The position numbers and the translations under genes were made by a program. The notes under the pieces were generated by a model that worked only from the letters and a program-made list of their open reading frames with translations, had not been told where the DNA came from and searched no databases. From Candidatus Roizmanbacteria bacterium (GTDB taxonomy: Bacteria > Patescibacteriota > Microgenomatia > UBA1406 > GWC2-37-13), in NCBI GenBank assembly GCA_026395475.1, contig JAPLYQ010000022.1:1-11299 (forward strand): DNA of 11,299 nucleotides. The letters are read 5' to 3'. The stretch's first letter is position 1. Every line of letters begins with the position of its first letter. Of the stretch, positions 1 to 6,939 are shown piece after piece.

Positions 1-422
1 CGTATAAATTGTGATCTAAATGCAAGGTTTTCGGCAAGTCGAGGTCTGCGAATATCAAGATATCGATATTTGAGTCGTGCTTCTTCGTCAATTTCATATC
101 CGTCAGTTGTCACCGGGATAGGCATGGCGTTTGATTTGTTCAGGATAACCACTTTTTTTACTTCTATTTCAACAGAACCAGTTTTTATTTTTGCATTCGC
201 CATTTTCCCTGGTCGCTCCTTAACAAGCCCTGTCACTTCAACTACATCTTCCATAGAAAGCCCTTTACAATCTTCTCCCCCAACAGCTTGCACGATGCCA
301 CTTCGGTCACGAAGATCGAGAAAAACAATTTTTTTATGGTCTCGTACGGTATTTACCCATGCGTAAAGCACAACTTCTTTGCCAACAAGATTAGGGGTAT
401 CCGAAATGTAAACGGTTTTCAT
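1..422 (-). CDS. aspS: Aspartate--tRNA ligase, N-terminal part (runs off the window)
   Basis: Class II aminoacyl-tRNA synthetase that charges tRNA-Asp (tRNA-Asx in organisms with GatCAB) in the cytoplasm. About 140 residues are visible. The N-terminal OB-fold anticodon-binding domain is recognisable from YAWVNTVRDHKKIVFLDLRD (residues 20-39), followed by RSGIVQAV and EDVVEVTGLVKERPGK. After it comes the conserved entry into the catalytic domain, GYEIDEEARLKYRYLDIRRP (about residues 111-130), which is typical of class IIb AspRS. Motifs 2 and 3 lie outside the window. The start ATG (422-420) was chosen because the OB domain begins within about 15 residues of it and a promoter ends just upstream; no Shine-Dalgarno is present. 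The usual AspRS opening with a Cys-Gly pair (THxCGEL) is replaced by TVYISDTPN. A LysRS or AsnRS is less likely given the LKYRYLDIRRP block, but discriminating residues lie outside the window. Confidence 0.87.
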   Translation of the reverse strand, partial: MKTVYISDTPNLVGKEVVLYAWVNTVRDHKKIVFLDLRDRSGIVQAVGGEDCKGLSMEDVVEVTGLVKERPGKMANAKIKTGSVEIEVKKVVILNKSNAMPIPVTTDGYEIDEEARLKYRYLDIRRPRLAENLAFRSQFI

Positions 423-431
423 ATTATATGT

Positions 432-460
432 ATAATACCTTTTTTAGCCTTGATAAACAA
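432..460 (-). promoter_or_regulatory. Putative aspS promoter
   Basis: Read on the minus strand, TTGTTT (460-455) and TATTAT (437-432) are separated by exactly 17 bp. The predicted transcription start is about 7 bp downstream of the -10, at or within a few bases of the aspS ATG (422), so the mRNA would be leaderless or nearly so. This fits the absence of a Shine-Dalgarno. The region is very AT-rich and holds other TATAAT-like hexamers, for example minus-strand 474-469, so the exact choice is uncertain. Confidence 0.45.
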
Positions 461-478
461 GGGAAAGTATTATATACT
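450..478 (+). promoter_or_regulatory. Putative promoter of the 517-1221 gene
   Basis: TTGATA (450-455) and TATACT (473-478) are separated by 17 bp, close to a sigma-70 type consensus. Transcription would start near 485, leaving a leader of about 32 nt without a Shine-Dalgarno. Its -35 box overlaps the -35 box of the aspS promoter on the other strand (455-460), so the two divergent promoters would compete for polymerase. Confidence 0.5.
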
Positions 479-516
479 ATAAGTCACTTTTAATCCATAA
501 AATCAAATTTTCTATT

Positions 517-1221
517 ATGTCACCTGAGTTTTTCACAAGACGTCCAAAAGTTCAAACACCTTCACAAGATCAACGAAGCTATCTTTTTAGAGATAGTGAC
601 TTTCTCCATTATATGAATGATTTTAATTTGATTGATAGAGGTCGATTTAACTCTTTACTTGAAACGAGGAGACGAGCAGGGTCGATGACAATGATTGATT
701 TACTTGCTTATCCAGATGCAATAAGATCCTTAAAAAAATCAGTATTTAGCGAAATAAATGAATTTGCAGGACTTTCTGTTGGGATGAGTGATTCACGAAG
801 TAGTTCACAAATCGATGAAGATTCATCTGCTGGAATTACACATATCACCGGAGATTTAAATAAAAGAAATACATGGGACAATATTGAGGATTGGTTAGGA
901 GGAAAAAAAGCACATCTAATAATAGAAAGAGGTTTTGGTGGGCTTCATTTCCTGCCAACTCATCTACCATACTACAAGTATGCTATTCAAAAAATATGGG
1001 ATATGACTAGTTCAGATGGAGGTATGGTATTACTTCAAATCCCACCAAAAAAGATATTGGAACAAAATGGAATAAACATTTCCAGATGGATAAACCTTTT
1101 ACGGAGAAAAAAAATATATAGACAGCATCACGGTGGTTACCATTCAATAGATGGAGATATTGAGTATGGGCTTCTCCAACTTATAAAAAATGGAGAAAAT
1201 CAAGCACTCCCTATTATCTAG
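517..1221 (+). CDS. Hypothetical protein with a Rossmann/SAM-methyltransferase-like pattern
   Basis: A 234-residue soluble protein that I do not recognise as a named family. The order of elements resembles a class I methyltransferase fold: strand TMIDLLAYP (58-66, motif I position), strand plus acidic turn GLSVGMSDSR (85-94, motif II position), ITHITGDLN (107-115, motif III), AHLIIERGFGGL (132-143, motif IV) and SDGGMVLLQIP (166-176, motif V). The glycine-rich SAM loop expected in motif I is missing, so binding of SAM is doubtful. The first 50 residues are polar and basic, and the tail has a basic patch WINLLRRKK (191-199). There is no signal peptide or TM segment. It stands alone on the plus strand, diverges from aspS, and its stop overlaps the recJ 3' end by 8 bp. 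The start ATG at 517 is the first in frame after the promoter. The coding region is convincing; the fold assignment is inference. Confidence 0.7.
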   Translation: MSPEFFTRRPKVQTPSQDQRSYLFRDSDFLHYMNDFNLIDRGRFNSLLETRRRAGSMTMIDLLAYPDAIRSLKKSVFSEINEFAGLSVGMSDSRSSSQIDEDSSAGITHITGDLNKRNTWDNIEDWLGGKKAHLIIERGFGGLHFLPTHLPYYKYAIQKIWDMTSSDGGMVLLQIPPKKILEQNGINISRWINLLRRKKIYRQHHGGYHSIDGDIEYGLLQLIKNGENQALPII

Positions 1222-2845
1222 TGGTGAGTGTTTTTATAAAACATTTCAACTGCTTTCTTCCTTGCCAATATTGAGCTTCAATCGTATAGAGTAAGCTGAG
1301 TTTCGACCCAACCTGTATTATTTCCTTTTGACTTGCACTTGGAGAAAAATAGACACATTCAAGTTGTTTTGTCCTGTCCATTAAATCTTGTGCAATAAAC
1401 TTTAAATGTTCTTGTTTCTTTCCCATTGTTTTCACAAATAGAATTTGTGCAGTGCTTTGAAAAACAGGAGTAGGATTCCCAATTCCAAATGGAGTTAATT
1501 GAACGAGGGCATCTGCTAATTTCTCAGTAACGCTACTCATAGGTATTTCTATATCTACTGAGATCTCTTTTTCTTTTGGAGATGGAACTTCTTCTAGATG
1601 GTTACTAACTGCTTTTTCAAACGCGGTAAGTTGTTCATCAAGGAGAGAAAATCCAGCTGCCTGAGGGTGGCCTCCTACATGTTTTAGCAGATTAAGAGAT
1701 CTCAAAAACGCAATAATATCAAAATGTTTTACAGAACGTGCAGATCCTTTCCATCCTGTTTCAGTTTTAGTCATCACAATTGAAGGTCTACGATACCGCT
1801 CTGTAATTTTAGATGAAATAAGGCCAATAATTCCTTCATTCCAATCCTTATTTTTTTGAAGAATAAGTTTAGAGATATCTGATTTTTCAATTGCAACAAA
1901 TGCTTCCTCAACTGCAAGATCAACCATTTTTTGTCGTGTAACATTATATGTTTGAGCATCATGTGCAAGTTGTTTCGCCTTAATCACATCTTTTGTACAG
2001 AGCATTCGAACAGCTTCGATAGCATGTGAGAGTCTTCCGACAGCATTTATTCTGGGCGCAAGAGCAAAGCCTGCATGATATGTTGATATTTCAATATCAG
2101 AAAGTCCAGAAACAGCAAGAAGCTCTTTTATTCCTGGTTTTGTTGCGTGCTGAAATGCTTGAAGGCCATATTTTGCAATGCTCCGAGAATAACCCACGAG
2201 TGGTACCAAGTCTGCAATTGTTCCCAGTGACGCTAGCGCAAGAAAATCATTCGTAAATAAATTTTTAAGAGTGGTATTTTCTGGATCAAGCATTTTCCAA
2301 ATGGTGAGTGCTGTAATGTATGCCAGACCCGAACCAGATACCAGAGGGCAGTGAATAAGTGCCACTGCAGAATCGGGAAGTAGTTCTGGTTTTGTATGGT
2401 GGTCGGTTACAATAATTGGGATATCTTTATCATGAGCATATTGAATTTGTTCTCGGGCACTAATGCCATGATCTACGCTAATAATAAGTCCTGGGTTATA
2501 TTTTTCTATAACGGCATCAATCCCTTTAATTGAAAAACCATATCCTTCTTTTTGACGATGGGGGACATAGGGAAAGACTGAGAAACCAAGTATATGAAGT
2601 GTTTCCCACAATACAGAACCTCCTGTAATACCATCCGCATCATAATCTGTATAAATAACAATATTCTTATTATTTTTCTTGCATTGCTGAAGATGAGAGA
2701 GAAGTATTTTCAATTCTTTTTCAAACCCTAATGTTTTTAGAGAGAAAGTAAGTGGGTGAGGGGGGTTCAAAAATGTTTGAATATCGGTAACGTTTCTTTT
2801 TATAAGAAGAGCACTTATTATTTGTTCAATATCCATGAACACCAT
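1214..2845 (-). CDS. recJ: Single-stranded-DNA-specific 5'-3' exonuclease RecJ
   Basis: DHH-superfamily nuclease that degrades single-stranded DNA 5'-3' in recombination and mismatch/base-excision repair, using Mn2+/Mg2+. The metal-binding motifs are intact: DYDADG (67-72), VDHG (124-127), DHH (148-150) and GTIAD (208-212). The RecJ signature APRINAVGR follows (263-271). The DHHA1 domain contains WNEGIIG (335-341) and GGHPQAAGF (391-399). The C-terminal OB domain contains the typical LTPFGIGNPTPVF segment. Length 543 aa is near the usual 550-580. Two starts are possible, Met1 (2845) or Met4 (2836, MDIEQIIS); neither has a Shine-Dalgarno, and Met4 may be the better N-terminus. It is last in the minus-strand operon, 24 bp after the degenerate DHH gene, and its 3' end overlaps the convergent gene by 8 bp with no terminator visible between them. 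Confidence 0.95.
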   Translation of the reverse strand: MVFMDIEQIISALLIKRNVTDIQTFLNPPHPLTFSLKTLGFEKELKILLSHLQQCKKNNKNIVIYTDYDADGITGGSVLWETLHILGFSVFPYVPHRQKEGYGFSIKGIDAVIEKYNPGLIISVDHGISAREQIQYAHDKDIPIIVTDHHTKPELLPDSAVALIHCPLVSGSGLAYITALTIWKMLDPENTTLKNLFTNDFLALASLGTIADLVPLVGYSRSIAKYGLQAFQHATKPGIKELLAVSGLSDIEISTYHAGFALAPRINAVGRLSHAIEAVRMLCTKDVIKAKQLAHDAQTYNVTRQKMVDLAVEEAFVAIEKSDISKLILQKNKDWNEGIIGLISSKITERYRRPSIVMTKTETGWKGSARSVKHFDIIAFLRSLNLLKHVGGHPQAAGFSLLDEQLTAFEKAVSNHLEEVPSPKEKEISVDIEIPMSSVTEKLADALVQLTPFGIGNPTPVFQSTAQILFVKTMGKKQEHLKFIAQDLMDRTKQLECVYFSPSASQKEIIQVGSKLSLLYTIEAQYWQGRKQLKCFIKTLTTR

Positions 2846-2869
2846 TGTATCAGACGAGAGACTTATCTA

Positions 2870-3850
2870 TTAGACAAGTCCGCCACCTTTGAAGATGTTT
2901 GGTTTTAACCAATCTTGTGGACTTTGTGCCCCTTCTTTTGACTGACTTTCTTGAGATTCGACACTTGCTATAGATTGTATTTGTTGACGTTCTGTTCCTG
3001 GTTGTTTTACTGAAAACACAGGTGTTGAAACAGGTCCCTGAGGTTGCTGAACTACAGGAGCTGGTGCTACTGGAGTCTCAAAAACAGGTGGTTTATACGT
3101 TGGAACTTGAGGTGTTGTTTTTTTTGCTGCGCCTGCTTTTAATAACGATGCAACTGTTTCAAATGTTTCTGCATTTACAGAATATGAGGTGAATGTGTTT
3201 GTTGCAGTGGCAATCCCTGTATATAAATTAGTTGCCATATCTTTATCAACTTCACATTCTAATTGTCTCAACACTTTATAAACAAGTTCACTTGTTGAGG
3301 AACTTGTTTTATTGATAAAGTTAACTGTACCAAAGAAAGCATTAGTTAAATGCCTATCAATATTGATGATTTCTTTTCCTTGGAATTGAGCTTGGTTATC
3401 AGTATAAAGTGTTCCAACCGCATTAAGATTTGGCGCATCAACTGTGATGATAAAGTCAAATGTTCCCCCTGAATATGAATAGGTAACCTGATTTGGGTTT
3501 AATTTTGGAAATCCTGCACGAGGAGCAATAACAAGATTAAATTTGTCTCCTTGAATGTGATAGTCAATTTTATCAATTGCACCATCAGCGTAAGGAAAAG
3601 AAACAACGAGATTATCCCCTCCAACTGAAAGAGTAGACTGAATTTTATCTGCCGCAACCATATCGCTTTTGACAGATGTTGAGGAAACAATAGTCACATT
3701 TTTACCCATTTTAAGAAGTCCGAGATAAAGTGCTGTTGCTCCTGCAATTGCGTCTTGAGAAGGATTATTTGGGAGAACGACAATGCCGTTTGATCCCTTA
3801 GTTATAATATCCGAAACACGTGGTAGAGTGGTATTTGTATTTGGAAACAT
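2870..3850 (-). CDS. Degenerate DHH-family (NrnA-like) protein with Pro-rich tail, probable pseudoenzyme
   Basis: A 326-residue protein whose first ~235 residues match the DHH phosphoesterase fold of NrnA/oligoribonuclease-type enzymes. NPSQDAIAGATALYLGL (29-45) stands where active enzymes have NPDGDA(I/L)GS. FDFIITVDAPN (131-141) stands where they have a D-x-D/DT strand. NIDRHLTNAFFG (163-174) stands for the DHH motif (IDHHxSNxxFG), and SSSTSELVYKVL (183-194) is the usual following helix. GIATATNTF (212-220) stands for GxxxDTGxF. Thus several metal ligands are replaced: DGD by SQD, DHH by DRH, and the later D by A216. The DHHA1 domain is missing. From about residue 243 there is a disordered Pro/Gln/Val-rich tail ending in a hydrophobic peptide, DWLKPNIFKGGGLV. 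It begins 1 bp after infB, the place where rbfA/nrnA often sit. Catalysis is unlikely; a binding or scaffold role is inference. Confidence 0.8.
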   Translation of the reverse strand: MFPNTNTTLPRVSDIITKGSNGIVVLPNNPSQDAIAGATALYLGLLKMGKNVTIVSSTSVKSDMVAADKIQSTLSVGGDNLVVSFPYADGAIDKIDYHIQGDKFNLVIAPRAGFPKLNPNQVTYSYSGGTFDFIITVDAPNLNAVGTLYTDNQAQFQGKEIINIDRHLTNAFFGTVNFINKTSSSTSELVYKVLRQLECEVDKDMATNLYTGIATATNTFTSYSVNAETFETVASLLKAGAAKKTTPQVPTYKPPVFETPVAPAPVVQQPQGPVSTPVFSVKQPGTERQQIQSIASVESQESQSKEGAQSPQDWLKPNIFKGGGLV

Positions 3851-3851
3851 A

Positions 3852-5306
3852 TTATAGGATACATTTTACCACATCTCCTACCCGGATGTCAAGAGCAGGA
3901 GAGAGGATGAGGCCGCACTCTTGTTCCTTCTTTACCTCTTCAACCTTCTTTGCACGTATCTTGAGAGATACTATTTTTGATTTTCCTATAATATTGCCGG
4001 CACGATGGATTTCTAGCATGTCTCCAAGCTCAAATTTACCCTTAGACAGTTTAGAGCCAAATATCTTTTCGCCTTCAATAACGAAAGTTGCGAGGATTTT
4101 AGCCTCACCTTTGAGGTTCTTTTCAGATTGCTCCTTTTCTTGTAGAAGAAGAGCAACTTCCTCTAATTCTTCAAGAAGTTCGTAGATAATGGTATATGAC
4201 TTAATGATGACTTTTTCTTGTTTAGCCACGTCTTTTGTCTCAGGATCAATGCGTGTATTGAAGCCAATTACAATAGCTTTACTGGCTTTTGCAAGGAAAA
4301 CGTCAGATTTATGAATATCTCCCACTCCACTCAATATAATCTCAATATTGGAGTTTTGAGACAAAATAGCCTCAAGTGCTTCAAGGGACCCTTGTGAATC
4401 GGTTTTTACCACAATTGCAAGCTTTTTTTGCTCTTTTTGAGGTGTAGCAAAAAAGTCCTGTGAAGTAAATGCTTTTTTAGCTAATGGAGCCACAGGCTCA
4501 ACTATCTTTGCATCTTCTGGTTTTGAGGCAATTCGGGAGCCTACTAATGGGGCAGTCTCAAATCCGAGTAATTCGCATGCTTGTGAAGCGGTAGCTTCAG
4601 TGAGTGGAGCATTCAGATCATCAGTAATTGAGCGTATTTTTGCTTTGACTTCTCCTGCATAAACCATATCTCCAACATGGAGAGTACCATTTTTAACTAC
4701 GATACTAACTGCAATACCTCGTCTGTCCTTTTTAGTCTCAATGACATATGCTTCAAGCTCGGCTTTTGGATCATAGGTAAGTTCTTTGTCTGTGGCAAGA
4801 AATAAGATGGTTTCAAGTAGTTCTGGTACACCTTTTCCGGTTTTTGCACTAATAGGAGCTACTGGAATAGTGCCACCTTTACCTTCAACCATGATTCCAT
4901 GGCGAAGAAGGTCGTTTTTAACCTTCTCTGGCTTTGCTTCTGGGAGGTCCATTTTATTAAGAACCACAATGCATGGGACGTTTGCTTGTTTTATATGAGA
5001 TATGGACTCTATTGTTTGAGGCATGAGAGAATCTTTTGCATCAACAATAAGAAGGACGATATCTGCGACATTAGCTCCACGTGCTCGTAGTTGGGAGAAC
5101 GCTTCGTGCCCTGGGGTGTCAATAAAGGTGATTTCGTTAATAGGATAGCCTTTTATATCGGTCTTAGCTGTATAACCTCCAATTTTTTGTGTAATTCCAC
5201 CTTGTTCTTTGGCTGCAATACGGCTACTTCGAATATAATCGAGAAGGGTAGTTTTTCCATGATCTACATGGCCAAGAATAGCTACAATAGGAGAACGTGG
5301 TTTCAT
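3852..5306 (-). CDS. infB: Translation initiation factor IF-2, short form
   Basis: GTPase that places fMet-tRNA on the 30S subunit and promotes subunit joining. Visible in order: G1 GHVDHGKT (12-19), switch I GITQKIGGY (37-45), G3 DTPGHEAF (63-70), G4 NKMD (117-120) and G5 SAK (153-155). Domain II is at about 175-270, with YVIETKKDRRGIAVSIVVKN. After a lysine/proline linker comes domain III, starting at IVVKTDSQGSLEALEAIL. Domain IV, which binds fMet-tRNA, ends in EQECGLILSPALDIRVGDVV. The protein is only 484 aa. The start Met lies immediately before the G domain, so the long N-terminal IF2-N region of most bacteria is absent. Switch I has Lys41 where the common sequence is GITQHIGAY. The start is 28 bp after nusA and has no Shine-Dalgarno. 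The stop is 1 bp before the next start, suggesting translational coupling. Confidence 0.96.
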   Translation of the reverse strand: MKPRSPIVAILGHVDHGKTTLLDYIRSSRIAAKEQGGITQKIGGYTAKTDIKGYPINEITFIDTPGHEAFSQLRARGANVADIVLLIVDAKDSLMPQTIESISHIKQANVPCIVVLNKMDLPEAKPEKVKNDLLRHGIMVEGKGGTIPVAPISAKTGKGVPELLETILFLATDKELTYDPKAELEAYVIETKKDRRGIAVSIVVKNGTLHVGDMVYAGEVKAKIRSITDDLNAPLTEATASQACELLGFETAPLVGSRIASKPEDAKIVEPVAPLAKKAFTSQDFFATPQKEQKKLAIVVKTDSQGSLEALEAILSQNSNIEIILSGVGDIHKSDVFLAKASKAIVIGFNTRIDPETKDVAKQEKVIIKSYTIIYELLEELEEVALLLQEKEQSEKNLKGEAKILATFVIEGEKIFGSKLSKGKFELGDMLEIHRAGNIIGKSKIVSLKIRAKKVEEVKKEQECGLILSPALDIRVGDVVKCIL

Positions 5307-5334
5307 AAAATCAAAACAATAAATTCGTTAACGA

Positions 5335-6203
5335 TTAGCCTTTCTTTTCAGCTTTTTCACTTTCTTCTTTGATTGTTTCTGCAGAGTTAGGTATTTGGAT
5401 TATATCGATAGTATAACCCGCAAGACGAGAAGCGAGATTTACATTAACGCCGCCTTTACCAATAGCAAGAGGTGCTTGAGACTCTTCAACAGTAACTTTT
5501 GCATGTTTTGCCTTTTCATCAACTTCAAGTGATGTCACTTTTGCAGGGGAAAGAGCAGACATAATGAACAATTTAATGTCATTATTCCACAAGATGATGT
5601 CAATTTTTTCTTTTCCACCACATTCATCTGTAACAGTTTGAACGCGTACGCCTCGTTGACCTACGCAAGCACCAACTGGATCAACTGCTCCGTGCCCCGT
5701 TGTGACTGCAATCTTAGCTCTTTCGCCTGGTTCACGAACTGTTTTTTTGATGATGACTGAGCCATTTGCTATTTCAGGAACTTCGCGTTTAAAGAGTTCT
5801 TCGATAAGGCGAACATCGCTTCTTGAGACAACGATTCGTGGATTTCCATATTTATCATTACCAATCTCTTTGATATAGATGGTGTAGCTTGTATTTACTG
5901 AGTATTCTTCCTGCTTGATTTGTTCTTCTTTTGGAAGAACAGCTTCAGCTTTGCCAATATCAAAGTAAGCATTACAAATCCAGGAGGTGTGATATCTTTA
6001 TCATCTTCAAAAAGATGAGCTTCTCCAGACTGACGATTGATTTTTGCTGATATATTTTCACTTGTTTCAACTTCAGGATATTCTTTTTTGTATGCTGCTA
6101 CGAGTGCTTGTTCTATAGAAGAGAGAACATCCTCTGCAGGAATGTTACGTTCTGCTGCTACCTGATTGAGTGCAAGTAAAAATTCTGATTTTACAACTGT
6201 CAT
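5335..6203 (-). pseudogene. nusA: Transcription termination/antitermination factor NusA, with internal deletion and frameshift
   Basis: NusA binds RNA polymerase and nascent RNA, affecting pausing and termination. From ATG 6203 the frame gives the N-terminal domain (FLLALNQVAAERNIPAEDVL, then ALVAAYKKEYPE), up to EDDKDITPPGF, then runs out of frame to a stop at 5895. From about 5972 downwards another frame continues NusA: NAYFDIGKAEAVLPKEEQIK (S1 domain, second half), IVVSRSDVRLIEELFKREVPE, IKKTVREPGERAKIAV, KH1 with DPVGACVGQRGVRVQTV, KH2 with LAIGKGGVNVNLASRLAGY, stop at 5335. Compared with the family, about 45 residues are missing at the junction: the part after ITPPGFG (RIAAQTAKQVI in most species) and the first S1 strands. 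The lost length is not a multiple of three. The sequence on both sides is otherwise well preserved, so this is either an assembly error or a very recent mutation. It lies 19 bp after rplY. Confidence 0.85.
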
Positions 6204-6222
6204 AGTAATTTGATTAAACTAT

Positions 6223-6939
6223 TTATTCTTTCTTAGCTTCTTTTTTAGCTTCCTTCTTTTCTTCTACAGCTGCTGTTGCACCGGCTTCACCTTCAACTGC
6301 CGCATCTGGCTTTGCAGTAAGAACTTCAGGTGTTGCGGCTGCTGTTGTTTCTGCAATCACACTTTCTTCTTTGTGTGCTGCTACAGAGACAAGAACCTTG
6401 TCAGCATCAGTTTTAATAGTATATGTTGCATCAACTGGAATATCTGAAACCTTGATTTCAGCTCCAATGTCTTTTAAACCACTCAAATCAATTTCAATAT
6501 GGTTTGGAATGTCTTGTGGAAGAGCTTCTACTGTAACCTTGTCGGACTGTGTAAGAATCACGCCGCCAGCATTTGCTGCAGGTGCGATGCCAACAAACAT
6601 AAGAGGTACTTCAGCTTCAATTTTGATACTCAAATCAACTTTTCGGAAATCTGCATGAAGAACTAAACCTTCAAGAGGATCTCTTTGTAATGAGGTGATA
6701 AGTGTTGGAATCTCTTCTTTTTCTGTCTTAATATAGACAACTCCAGTTTCTCCAACTGCTCGGAAAGTTCTTTTGAACTCAATATAATTGACAGCAATTG
6801 CCTGTGAAGGAAAATGTGTGCCATAAATATTGGCTGGAAGAAGTCCTTCTTTTCGAAGGTTCTTATTTTTTTTACCAAACACTGTTCTTAACTTTGCATC
6901 AAGAACTGTTTTTTTCTTCTCTACATGAGCTTTTTTCAT
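6223..6939 (-). CDS. rplY: 50S ribosomal protein L25 (Ctc/TL5 type)
   Basis: Binds 5S rRNA in the central protuberance of the large subunit. The N-terminal L25 domain (about 8-97) shows the family pattern: LRKEGLLPANIYG (28-40) and ITSLQRDPLEGLVLHADFRK. The C-terminal TL5/Ctc beta domain (about 100-190) includes VPLMFVGIAPAANAGGVILT, PQDIPNHIEIDLSGLKDIG and the ending DADKVLVSVAAHK. Residues 191-238 form a low-complexity tail of Ala, Glu and Lys ending in a repeated KKEA unit, probably disordered and, in CTC forms, typical in kind. The length, 238 aa, is normal for the two-domain form. The start ATG overlaps the stop of the DUF4012 gene as ATGA (6936-6939), so translation is probably coupled. 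No Shine-Dalgarno is seen. Confidence 0.94.
   Translation of the reverse strand: MKKAHVEKKKTVLDAKLRTVFGKKNKNLRKEGLLPANIYGTHFPSQAIAVNYIEFKRTFRAVGETGVVYIKTEKEEIPTLITSLQRDPLEGLVLHADFRKVDLSIKIEAEVPLMFVGIAPAANAGGVILTQSDKVTVEALPQDIPNHIEIDLSGLKDIGAEIKVSDIPVDATYTIKTDADKVLVSVAAHKEESVIAETTAAATPEVLTAKPDAAVEGEAGATAAVEEKKEAKKEAKKE

Noticed and set aside
70..366. Plus-strand open frame opposite aspS
   Set aside because: The minus strand encodes clear AspRS sequence across the same stretch; the plus translation is Ser/Thr-rich shadow.
3820..4185. Plus-strand open frame antisense to the infB 3' end
   Set aside because: It is serine/arginine-rich low-complexity translation of the complementary strand of infB, with no family features.
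5335..5592. Separate small gene covering the C-terminal KH region of NusA, starting at a TTG
   Set aside because: The frame stays open upstream through the S1 and KH1 domains to about 5972 and encodes NusA throughout, so this is the distal part of the interrupted nusA, not an independent gene.
5965..5985. Programmed ribosomal frameshift in nusA
   Set aside because: There is no slippery heptamer or stimulatory structure at the junction, and about 45 family residues are missing, so a deletion explains it better than recoding.
6223..6300. Possible tandem repeat at the rplY 3' end
   Set aside because: It is the codon-level result of an Ala/Glu/Lys-rich protein tail (KKEA units), common in L25/Ctc proteins, not an independent DNA repeat.
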